A stretch of DNA of 5,011 bases from Acidobacteriota bacterium (GTDB lineage Bacteria > Acidobacteriota > Terriglobia > Terriglobales > Acidobacteriaceae), in the NCBI GenBank assembly GCA_021778875.1, contig JAJYBT010000301.1, forward strand, positions 1 to 5,011, in the 5' to 3' direction. Below the pieces are notes generated by a model. That model was given only the letters and a program-made list of their open reading frames with translations, was not told where the DNA came from and ran no database searches. Positions 1 through 5,011 of the stretch are shown here, in pieces (within the stretch, counting starts at the first letter, position 1; every line of letters begins with the position of its first letter). The position numbers and the translations under genes were made by a program.

Positions 1-142
1 TGGTGACTGTTGCTCCGGCGACCAACGCTCCGCTTGGATCTTTCACGACTCCGCGGAGAGAAGTGGTTGCGCTTTGTCCAAATGCGAGGGTGACGGTGGA
101 GAGGATACAAAGAAGCATCCATCCCGCTAGAGATCGTTTCAC
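1..142 (-). CDS. Probable TonB-dependent receptor with carboxypeptidase-regulatory-like N-terminus (5' part only)
   Basis: Only the first 47 codons lie in the window; the gene runs off the left edge. Translation gives a basic start (MKRSLAG), a hydrophobic core at residues 8-21 and a likely signal-peptidase cut near residues 22-25 (AFG-QSA). Then comes LRGVVKDPSGALVAGATVT at residues 29-47. This is the typical first strand pair of a carboxypeptidase-regulatory-like (CarboxypepD_reg) domain, with the characteristic G-x-V-x-D-P-S-G-A pattern. In Acidobacteriota this arrangement heads outer-membrane TonB-dependent, Oar-like receptors of about 1,000 residues or more, which import large substrates or act in adhesion. 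The GTG start is chosen because a GGAGG sits 7 bases upstream; an internal ATG at codon 9 would destroy the signal peptide. The beta-barrel is not visible, so another secreted protein with the same domain remains possible. Confidence 0.72.
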   Translation of the reverse strand, partial: MKRSLAGWMLLCILSTVTLAFGQSATTSLRGVVKDPSGALVAGATVT

Positions 143-149
143 GGCTGTT

Positions 150-154
150 CCTCC
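150..154 (-). promoter_or_regulatory. Ribosome binding site of the TonB receptor gene
   Basis: On the minus strand GGAGG is followed by a 7-base spacer and GTG. This strong Shine-Dalgarno decides for the GTG start and for minus-strand reading here, against the plus-strand open frame that covers the same bases. Confidence 0.75.
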
Positions 155-291
155 AAAAGATCCTGCTTGGTTTTATCGTGCCTTACGGCCTGTGTACATT
201 CATGCCTTGCGGAGTTTCGTTCCGGCTACCGCGCAGCACCCGGGTGTCAGAGTGTTAAAGTCTGCCCCAACGGCTGCTGAATTACCGGAAG

Positions 292-307
292 GGCAGAGAG
301 TTCTGCC
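292..307. repeat. Perfect 6-bp hairpin in the receptor leader region
   Basis: GGCAGA and TCTGCC form a perfect inverted repeat around the 4-base loop GAGT (plus-strand reading). It lies 150 bases upstream of the receptor GTG start. No T-run follows it on either strand, so it is not a classical intrinsic terminator. It could be a leader-RNA hairpin or a protein-binding site; six base pairs could also arise by chance. Confidence 0.4.
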
Positions 308-340
308 GTACAGTGTTCACTTAAAAAGGCGTCGTCAGCC

Positions 341-379
341 AAGATGATCGCTAACGGGGATTTATCCATCTTCAGCGAT
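341..379. repeat. Interleaved inverted repeats (pseudoknot-like order)
   Basis: Two perfect 6-base inverted repeats are interleaved. AAGATG (341-346) matches CATCTT (367-372), and ATCGCT (347-352) matches AGCGAT (374-379). The order A-B-A'-B' means the two stems could form together only as an H-type pseudoknot. GGAT-TT-ATCC (358-367) is a third small palindrome between them. The function is unknown and chance is possible. Confidence 0.3.
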
Positions 380-417
380 GTTCACTAAAGATTCAATAAA
401 AAATCGCAATAGTCAAT

Positions 418-445
418 AAAAAAACAACAGAAAACTTCTTCTCTG
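418..445 (-). terminator. Probable rho-independent terminator of the ATP-grasp operon
   Basis: Read on the minus strand, CAGAGAA and TTTTCTG pair over a GAAG loop (428-445), giving seven pairs including one G-U. TTG and a run of seven T (418-424) follow directly. It starts 13 bases after the stop codon of the transglutaminase gene, where an operon end is expected. The stem is short and A/U-rich, so strength is uncertain, but the U-tract and the position are right. Confidence 0.6.
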
Positions 446-458
446 AAAGCGGTTGAAG

Positions 459-1442
459 TCATTGTTGTTGTTGCATTTGCTGCAAATCTATTACGGGCAT
501 GCTGCATTGCGGTGCCTGCTGTGCATGTTCCACCAGTACAGACCAGTTATCGGGGATGGGCAGCTTCCTATCCAGGGCTGGTGGTTGTTCGCTGGCCTCC
601 ACCTGCACGGCCACATACAACTCGCTTTCTGTGGTGCCGCGAAAGATGCCATGAGTGGGCGGCACGTCGGCATAATCCCGCCCGACAGCGGTGCGAATAT
701 GACGGTGATGCGCAACCAGGTTGTTGGTGGGATCAAAACCCACCCAGCCTAGATGCGGCAGCAGCACATCCACCCAGGCGTGGGTCGCGTCTGGCGTGGA
801 GCGGTCGTGGTCTTCGAGGCCGCGATACAGATACCCGGATACATAGCGTGCCGGAATGCGCACATGACGCAGCAGGGCGATCATCGTGTGGGCAAAATCC
901 TGGCAGACGCCCTTGCCGCTGACGATGGCTTCGTCGATGGGTGAATCGACCCGCGTGGATTTGGGCACGTATTCAAAGTATTCAAAGAGCCTCCGGTTCA
1001 GTTCATGCACCAGCATCAGGGGGTCGTCTCGGCGGGCGACATCCAATTGCGAAGCGAGCAGGGTCAGTGCCGGAGTCTTTGCGGCAAAGGTGCTGGGCAG
1101 GAGCATTTCCCAGTAGTCGCCGGAATCAATCAATTCGTCGAGGGCGCCCCAGGCGTCGGGCGCCAGAAAGCCGGGCACATCGGGCAGCGCCTGCTGTTCC
1201 ACAACAGATTCGGCAATGATGACCAGTTGCGTGTGATCGCCCGGAATGTCAAAGTGCTGCACGTTGTTGCCCAGGTGGTCACGATAGGTCAAAACCCGGC
1301 AGCGCGGGCTGACAGAAAGTGAATACGTGAGGCAGTGCTGGCTGGCGTCGGAGCGCGGGTGCATCCGCGCTTCCATAATGCTCTCGCTGATGGGCTGCGA
1401 GTAACGGAAGCGCGTCAGGTGCCGTATTGAATAGAAATTCAT
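459..1442 (-). CDS. Transglutaminase-like cysteine protease family protein (Bact_transglu_N + transglutaminase core)
   Basis: The 327-residue product has no signal peptide and is probably cytoplasmic. Residues 1-80 match the bacterial transglutaminase N-terminal beta domain (FYSIRHLTRFRYSQPI, MHPRSD, YRDHLGNNV). The papain-like core carries the catalytic triad: Cys180 in GKGVCQDFAH, His221 in THAWVDV and Asp238 in VGFDPTN. In the family this fold hydrolyses or transfers amide bonds; the substrate is unknown. The start is the ATG behind GGAG with a 7-base spacer; a longer in-frame extension would run into the alpha-E gene and has no family character. It is the third gene of the operon, 28 bases after the alpha-E stop, and is followed by a terminator. 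The tail after about residue 298 ends in LQQMQQQQ, encoded partly by four successive CAA codons, which is unusual. The family call is firm; the biochemical role is not. Confidence 0.92.
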   Translation of the reverse strand: MNFYSIRHLTRFRYSQPISESIMEARMHPRSDASQHCLTYSLSVSPRCRVLTYRDHLGNNVQHFDIPGDHTQLVIIAESVVEQQALPDVPGFLAPDAWGALDELIDSGDYWEMLLPSTFAAKTPALTLLASQLDVARRDDPLMLVHELNRRLFEYFEYVPKSTRVDSPIDEAIVSGKGVCQDFAHTMIALLRHVRIPARYVSGYLYRGLEDHDRSTPDATHAWVDVLLPHLGWVGFDPTNNLVAHHRHIRTAVGRDYADVPPTHGIFRGTTESELYVAVQVEASEQPPALDRKLPIPDNWSVLVEHAQQAPQCSMPVIDLQQMQQQQ

Positions 1443-1449
1443 GCTCGGG

Positions 1450-1453
1450 CTCC
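1450..1453 (-). promoter_or_regulatory. Ribosome binding site of the transglutaminase gene
   Basis: TTTTGGAG lies 7 bases before the ATG, in the short gap after the alpha-E stop codon. It fixes the start at MNFYSIR, which is also where family homology should begin. Confidence 0.7.
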
Positions 1454-1470
1454 AAAATGTTCCGTTGCCA

Positions 1471-2433
1471 CTAGACCGCAAGCGCGGACTGGATGGAATA
1501 GTGGATGTAGTAGCGGTAGACAAGTTCGTGAATGCGCAGGCACTGCTCGCGGATGGTATGCAAAAATCCAGCCGCATCCCCTGAAAGAATTTCGTTGATG
1601 GTGGTAAAGCCAAGCATGGCGCTCAAGCGGCCGATGCCCGCGGCAAGCTCATCGGGAGGCCTGCGGCCACCGGTGCGCTGAATGGATTCAATGGCCTGAC
1701 GCACGCCGTCCACGGAATAGCGGATGGCGTGCGGAAAGTCGCGATTGAGCAGCAGAAACTCCAGGATGTGGCCGGGCGTGAGATCGGCTGTATACACCTG
1801 GCAATATGCCTCGAAGGCGGTGCAGCAGCGCAGCAGGCCTACCTGTTCCAGATACTGGTAGCCGGAGTGCTCGCGCTCTGCCGCGCTGAACAGGCCAGGC
1901 TGGTAGACCTCGAGCAGCGTCGCCGTGGCATAAGAGCGCTCAAGGTACCGGCCCAGGCGAATAAAGTGCCACCCCTGCCCGTGGATCATCGTCGTGTCGG
2001 TAACGCCCTTAAAGAGATGTACGCCGTCCAGCAGTGAGGCCAGCAGGTCACTGATGTTGGAGCGGAACTGGGCCAATGCGTGAGGCGAGTGCATCTGGTG
2101 ATAGAGGCGATTGAGCCGCTGCCATTGTTCGGTCGAAATCTCCTCGCGTACCTGGCGTGCATTTTCTCGCGCCGCATCGAGACAATACGTGATGGAGGCG
2201 CAGTTGAGCCCGTCGAAGATGAGCCTGCTCGCCATGGCTTCCAGGTCGCCCTCCCATGCAAGGTCGGGGGGATTGCCCAGCGAGGCCACCAGCCGCTGCC
2301 AGCGGGCCTCGGCACTGGTACCGCTGGTGTCGAGCATCAGGCTCATGGTCACCTCAAGCTGGCGGACGGTGTTCTCCGCCCGCTCCAGGTAGCGGCTCAT
2401 CCAGTAGAGGCTGTCGGCAACGCGTGAAAGCAT
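1471..2433 (-). CDS. Alpha-E domain protein (partner of the ATP-grasp enzyme)
   Basis: The 320-residue protein is predicted all-helical and soluble. It opens with MLSRVADSLYWMSRYLERAENTVR, the signature start of the alpha-E (DUF403) family. Further family marks are ARENARQVREEIS at residues 88-100, a second RLGRYLERSYATA motif at 159-171 and LLLNRDFPHAIRYSV at 227-241. The two RYLER motifs suggest an internally duplicated helical bundle. Length is normal for a stand-alone member. No catalytic activity is established; the gene is nearly always beside, or fused to, a circularly permuted ATP-grasp gene, which suggests a shared complex. An upstream in-frame ATG would add 16 residues and overlap the ATP-grasp gene. 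The internal ATG is preferred for its GGGAGAG ribosome site and because family homology begins there. It starts 32 bases after the ATP-grasp stop codon. Confidence 0.93.
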   Translation of the reverse strand: MLSRVADSLYWMSRYLERAENTVRQLEVTMSLMLDTSGTSAEARWQRLVASLGNPPDLAWEGDLEAMASRLIFDGLNCASITYCLDAARENARQVREEISTEQWQRLNRLYHQMHSPHALAQFRSNISDLLASLLDGVHLFKGVTDTTMIHGQGWHFIRLGRYLERSYATATLLEVYQPGLFSAAEREHSGYQYLEQVGLLRCCTAFEAYCQVYTADLTPGHILEFLLLNRDFPHAIRYSVDGVRQAIESIQRTGGRRPPDELAAGIGRLSAMLGFTTINEILSGDAAGFLHTIREQCLRIHELVYRYYIHYSIQSALAV

Positions 2434-2440
2434 CGTCGTA

Positions 2441-2447
2441 CTCTCCC
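2441..2447 (-). promoter_or_regulatory. Ribosome binding site of the alpha-E gene
   Basis: GGGAGAG with a 7-base spacer precedes the ATG of MLSRVAD. It decides between this start and the longer in-frame start at 2481, whose AAGGA lies only about 3-4 bases from its ATG. Confidence 0.65.
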
Positions 2448-2465
2448 GAACCCGGTGTTTGACTG

Positions 2466-3926
2466 CTATTCCAGAACCCATGTGTCCTTGCTACCGCCGC
2501 CCTGCGAGGAGTTGACGACCAGCGAGCCCTTTTCCAGGGCCACGCGGGTCAAGCCTCCCGGCACGATGTTCACCTTGTCGCCAAAAAGAATGTAAGGCCG
2601 CAAATCCACGTGGCGCGGCTCCAGATGATTGCCGATGAGACACGGAGCGCGGGAAAAATCCAGCGTGGGCTGGGCAATGTAGTTGCGCGGGTTGGCCTCG
2701 ATCTGGCGAGCAAATTCCTCGCGCTGGTGCGCCGTCGAGTGTGGGCCGATCAGCATGCCGTATCCGCCGCTCTCGCCCACTGCCTTCACCACCAGCTTGT
2801 CCATGTTGGCCAGTACGTGCTGGCGCTGCTTCTCGTCGGTCAGCAGGTAGGTCTCCACGTTGGGCAGGATGGGATCTTCGTTGAGGTAGTAGCGGATGAT
2901 GCGCGGCACATAGGCATAGAGCGCCTTGTCATCGGCCAGACCGGTGCCAAAGGCGTTTGTCACAGTAACATTGCCGGCGCGGTATGCGTTGAACAGACCC
3001 GCGCAGCCCAGCGCCGAGTCCGTGCGAAAGATCAGCGGATCGCTAAAGTCGTCGTCCACGCGACGATAGATCACGTCCACACGCTTCAGCCCGTCGGTGG
3101 TGCGCATGTAGACGATGTTGTCGTGCGTCACCAGATCGCGGCCCTCCACCAGGTCGATGCCCATTTGCCGCGCGAGGTACGTGTGCTCGAAATAAGCCGA
3201 GTTGAAGACACCGGGCGTGAGCAGCACGATGTTCGCCTCCGGCCTGCCCTCGGGGGCCAGCGAGCGCAGAGTGGCCAGCAGTTGCTGCGGGTAATGCTCG
3301 ATGGGCCGCACGCCGTAACTCTGAAAGAGCTGCGGAAACGTCCGCTTCATCACGCGGCGATTGGTCAGCATGTAACTCACGCCAGAAGGCACGCGCAGAT
3401 TGTCTTCAAGCACCACGAACTCGCCCGTATTCAGGCGCAGCAGGTCAGAGCCCACCACGGAGATGTAGACATTGCGCGGCACCTGCAGGCCGCGCATCTG
3501 GCGGCGGTAATGCCTGCAGCTGTACACCAGATCGCGCGGCACCACGCGGTCACTCAGAATTTTGGCGTCGGAGTAGACGTCGCGCAGGAAGAGGTTGAGC
3601 GCGGTAATGCGCTGCGTGAGGCCACGCTCGATGCGGTCCCACTCCCCGGCCGTAATCACCCGCGGCAGCAGATCATAGGGAAAGATGCGCTCGGTGCCTT
3701 CTTCGCGGCCGTAGACGGTGAAGGTGATGCCCTGGGTCAGGAATGAAAGCTCCGCCGACTGCTTGCACCGCTGCAACTCATCCTGCGGCAACCGCGCTAG
3801 TGTCTCGGCCAGAGCGCGGTAGTGCGGGCGCAGTTCCCCATTGGCCTCGCGCATCTCATCGAAGACATTGTCGAGCGGATAGTCTCCGTAGAGCGTTTCC
3901 ACTTCCGCTTGATGGCCTGCGCTCAT
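2466..3926 (-). CDS. Circularly permuted ATP-grasp protein (DUF404/DUF407, CP_ATPgrasp)
   Basis: The 486-residue cytoplasmic protein is full length for the stand-alone family. Recognisable blocks in order: [16 protein letters not shown] (21-36), [10 protein letters not shown] with EWDRIERGL (82-103), [19 protein letters not shown] (168-186), [14 protein letters not shown] (235-248), [15 protein letters not shown] (284-298), [18 protein letters not shown] (324-341), the nucleotide-binding-type stretch [18 protein letters not shown] (378-395), HVDLRPY (439-445) and the C-terminal [11 protein letters not shown] (473-483). ATP-grasp enzymes activate a carboxylate with ATP and join it to an amine, so an amide-bond ligase is expected. 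The substrates are unknown. It is the first gene of the operon and divergent from the M61 peptidase gene. The start has only a weak ribosome site (CAGGT, 7-base spacer) but agrees with the family N-terminus. The antisense strand carries a long open frame that I regard as a shadow. Confidence 0.94.
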   Translation of the reverse strand: MSAGHQAEVETLYGDYPLDNVFDEMREANGELRPHYRALAETLARLPQDELQRCKQSAELSFLTQGITFTVYGREEGTERIFPYDLLPRVITAGEWDRIERGLTQRITALNLFLRDVYSDAKILSDRVVPRDLVYSCRHYRRQMRGLQVPRNVYISVVGSDLLRLNTGEFVVLEDNLRVPSGVSYMLTNRRVMKRTFPQLFQSYGVRPIEHYPQQLLATLRSLAPEGRPEANIVLLTPGVFNSAYFEHTYLARQMGIDLVEGRDLVTHDNIVYMRTTDGLKRVDVIYRRVDDDFSDPLIFRTDSALGCAGLFNAYRAGNVTVTNAFGTGLADDKALYAYVPRIIRYYLNEDPILPNVETYLLTDEKQRQHVLANMDKLVVKAVGESGGYGMLIGPHSTAHQREEFARQIEANPRNYIAQPTLDFSRAPCLIGNHLEPRHVDLRPYILFGDKVNIVPGGLTRVALEKGSLVVNSSQGGGSKDTWVLE

Positions 3927-4039
3927 AGAAAGACCTGCGTTTCTTTCGCGTCGAATAGAGGGGCTCCTGCAGAGGATGGACGGCCGCTTACCGGGCAGAC
4001 GCGCCGCACCGTTCCACTTCAGCCTTTGAGCCGGGTCCC

Positions 4040-4068
4040 ACTATACCCTCTTCTCTCGCTTTTATCAG
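4040..4068 (-). promoter_or_regulatory. Candidate sigma-70 promoter of the ATP-grasp operon
   Basis: On the minus strand CTGATA (4063-4068, four of six matches to TTGACA) is followed after exactly 17 bases by TATAGT (4040-4045, five of six matches to TATAAT). It lies about 115 bases upstream of the ATP-grasp ATG, implying a leader of roughly 105 bases. It is the best promoter-like pair in the region. Confidence 0.5.
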
Positions 4069-4185
4069 CCTGGGCATAAAGGACCCATGAGGATGGGGGC
4101 CAAGACTGCCTTTTGCGTTTCTTTGTGCGGGCGGCGGGCATAGGTAGCGACAAGCACCTTCACGGCGGGCGCCAGGCTGCTGTAC

Positions 4186-4206
4186 CCTGAGTCTCTCAGG
4201 AGACTC
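4186..4206 (+). promoter_or_regulatory. Ribosome binding site of the M61 gene inside two mutually exclusive hairpins
   Basis: AGGAG (4198-4202) is the only Shine-Dalgarno candidate and lies 12 bases before the ATG, a rather long spacing. It overlaps two perfect inverted repeats that share bases. CCTGAG and CTCAGG pair over a TCT loop (4186-4200); GAGTCTC and GAGACTC pair over a TCAG loop (4189-4206). Either hairpin would pair part of the Shine-Dalgarno, so structure-controlled translation is possible. The 18-base palindrome could instead be a repressor operator. Confidence 0.5.
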
Positions 4207-4214
4207 CAACACCA

Positions 4215-5011
4215 ATGCTCAGGCTGCTCCGCATTTCCTCCATCCTCCCTGCAATCATGCTCGTTGCCCTCGCCCTGACCAGCGCACAGGCGCAGAAGAA
4301 ACCCATCCAGATAACCGCCGACCTCTCGGACGCGCCACGCAAGCTGTATCACGCTGAGGTGGATTTGCCGGTAACCGCGGGGTCGCTCACGCTGACCACG
4401 CCGGAGTGGATTCCCGGCACTCACCAGCCCTATGGCCCGGCAGAAGAAATCACCGGCGTGGTCTTCACCGCCAACGGCAAGCCGATCCCGTGGCGTCGCG
4501 ACGACGTGGACCTCTATGCGTTTCACCTGACGATTCCCGAGGGAGTAACCACGCTGCACGCTCACCTGGACTGCATCGTCACGGCGCGCGTTTCGCAAAA
4601 GCTGGCGGTGCTGGAGTGGGAAAAGCTGCTGCTCTACCCGGCCCACACCCCGGTGCGCGACATTCCCATCCAGCCGTCTCTGATTGTGCCTGCGGGCTGG
4701 GGCATCGGGACCGCACTCGCGCCTGTCGGATCCGGCCCGTATCCCGTTCCCGCTGCCGGAAGCACAACCCGCTTTGCCGCAACCAGCGTGGAGCAGCTTG
4801 AGGATTCTCCCGTGATTACCGGGCAGTATTTCCACGAGTTCGCGCTGGCCCCGACCGTCACCCCCAAGCACTATCTCGATGTGGTTTCAGATTACCCCGA
4901 TGACGCGAACATGCGCCCAGCGACGCTGGCCGAGGTGAGCAATCTGGTGCGTGAGGCCGATGCGCTCTATGCCTCGCATCACTACCACGTCTATCACTTC
5001 CTGCTCACGCT
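4215..5011 (+). CDS. Secreted M61-family peptidase (glycyl-aminopeptidase-like), N-terminal part
   Basis: The first 265 codons are present and the gene leaves the window at the right edge. Residues 1-26 form a signal peptide: basic MLRLLR, a hydrophobic core at 10-22, and a cut after AQA. This places the mature enzyme in the periplasm or outside the cell. Residues about 30-205 resemble the M61 N-terminal beta domain, with PEWIPGTHQPYGP (63-75), where the family has a W-x-PG-x-Y motif, and QLEDSPVITGQY (194-205). LVREADALYASHHYHVYHFLLTL (244 onward) matches the helix and strand that lead into the catalytic domain in this family. Members are zinc metallopeptidases, some acting as aminopeptidases on N-terminal Gly or Ala. 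The HExxH zinc motif lies beyond the window, so activity cannot be judged. It is transcribed divergently from the ATP-grasp operon; a functional link is not shown. Confidence 0.85.
   Translation, partial: MLRLLRISSILPAIMLVALALTSAQAQKKPIQITADLSDAPRKLYHAEVDLPVTAGSLTLTTPEWIPGTHQPYGPAEEITGVVFTANGKPIPWRRDDVDLYAFHLTIPEGVTTLHAHLDCIVTARVSQKLAVLEWEKLLLYPAHTPVRDIPIQPSLIVPAGWGIGTALAPVGSGPYPVPAAGSTTRFAATSVEQLEDSPVITGQYFHEFALAPTVTPKHYLDVVSDYPDDANMRPATLAEVSNLVREADALYASHHYHVYHFLLT

Larger units (their letters stand above)
143..458. other. Intergenic region between the receptor gene and the ATP-grasp operon
   Basis: No convincing gene was found in these 316 bases. The left part (143 to about 390) is the leader and upstream region of the minus-strand receptor gene. 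It holds a perfect hairpin (292-307), a 10-base palindrome CACCCGGGTG (237-246), a near-perfect direct repeat (180-188 and 204-212) and interleaved inverted repeats (341-379). The right part (390-445) is strikingly A+T rich compared with the genes and contains the operon terminator. A good promoter for the receptor gene was not recognised: TTGACT at 411-416 on the minus strand resembles a -35 box but has no good -10 at normal spacing. Confidence 0.6.
3927..4214. other. Divergent intergenic region between the ATP-grasp operon and the M61 peptidase gene
   Basis: These 288 bases separate two divergently transcribed genes and should hold both promoters. A sigma-70-like promoter is visible for the minus-strand operon at 4040-4068. 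GGGTCC (4034-4039) and GGACCC (4081-4086) form an inverted repeat flanking that promoter. For the plus-strand peptidase I see no convincing promoter boxes, but two overlapping hairpins cover its ribosome site. A short plus-strand open frame (4087-4143) is discussed as a finding. CGGCGGGC occurs twice (4132-4139 and 4163-4170), 31 bases apart. Confidence 0.6.

Noticed and set aside
3..347. Plus-strand open frame (114 codons) at the left edge
   Set aside because: The minus strand has a strong ribosome site, a signal peptide and a carboxypeptidase-regulatory-like motif in the same stretch. The plus-strand product shows no motif.
411..416. TTGACT on the minus strand as -35 box of a receptor promoter
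   Set aside because: It matches five of six consensus bases, but no acceptable -10 box follows at 16-18 bases, and it lies in the T-run of the operon terminator.
1443..1613. 57-residue N-terminal extension of the transglutaminase frame
   Set aside because: It overlaps the end of the alpha-E gene, lacks family character and would bypass the GGAG ribosome site before the chosen ATG.
2434..2481. 16-residue N-terminal extension of the alpha-E protein (ATG at 2481)
   Set aside because: It would overlap the ATP-grasp stop codon with a poorly spaced ribosome site. Family proteins start at the MLSRVA motif, which has its own good ribosome site.
2610..3746. Long plus-strand open frame (378 codons) antisense to the ATP-grasp gene
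   Set aside because: The opposite strand encodes an unmistakable full-length family protein. The antisense product is rich in His, Val and Arg without recognisable motifs, as expected for a shadow in GC-rich DNA.
4112..4150. TTGCGT with a downstream CATAGGT as promoter for the M61 gene
   Set aside because: The -10 match is poor and the spacing of about 20 bases is too long, so it cannot be supported as a promoter.
4065..4871. Minus-strand open frame (268 codons) across the M61 gene and the intergenic region
   Set aside because: It lies antisense to a clear signal peptide and M61 N-terminal domain, crosses the divergent promoter region, and its product has no recognisable features.

Overview
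The window is GC-rich bacterial chromosomal DNA. It most resembles the phylum Acidobacteriota (Terriglobales/Acidobacteriaceae type). The best clue is the left-edge gene: a signal peptide is followed at once by a carboxypeptidase-regulatory-like repeat opening, the way the very large TonB-dependent, Oar-like receptors so abundant in that group begin. A secreted M61 peptidase fits the same picture. The assignment is inference from protein style; there is no rRNA or other marker gene.

Layout. (1) Positions 1-142, minus strand: the first 47 codons of the probable TonB-dependent receptor, starting at GTG behind a strong Shine-Dalgarno. (2) Positions 143-458: a non-coding stretch with the receptor leader, several small inverted repeats and, at its right end, a terminator-like hairpin plus U-tract for the operon to the right. 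(3) Positions 459-3926, minus strand: a compact three-gene operon, read as circularly permuted ATP-grasp protein (486 aa), then alpha-E protein (320 aa), then transglutaminase-like protein (327 aa). The gaps are only 32 and 28 bases, and each of the two downstream genes has its own GGAG-type ribosome site. (4) Positions 3927-4214: a divergent intergenic region with a plausible sigma-70 promoter for the operon and, on the plus strand, two overlapping hairpins over the ribosome site of the next gene. (5) Position 4215 to the right edge, plus strand: the first 265 codons of a secreted M61-family peptidase, cut before its catalytic motif.

How the genes may work together. The ATP-grasp / alpha-E / transglutaminase trio is a recurrent bacterial cluster of unknown biochemical function. 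Comparative genomics has proposed that the ATP-grasp enzyme makes an amide (peptide-like) bond, the alpha-E protein is its obligate partner, and the papain-fold transglutaminase-like protein cleaves or transfers amide bonds. In some genomes a proteasome-like peptidase (Anbu) accompanies them. None is encoded here: the operon appears bounded by a promoter on one side and a terminator on the other. This trio is the closest thing in the window to an unexplained biological system. It is a known but uncharacterised cluster, not a new one.

The remaining open frames overlapping these genes, some of them long, are antisense or out-of-frame shadows caused by GC-rich codon usage. No tRNA, rRNA, CRISPR array, insertion sequence or prophage element was seen.
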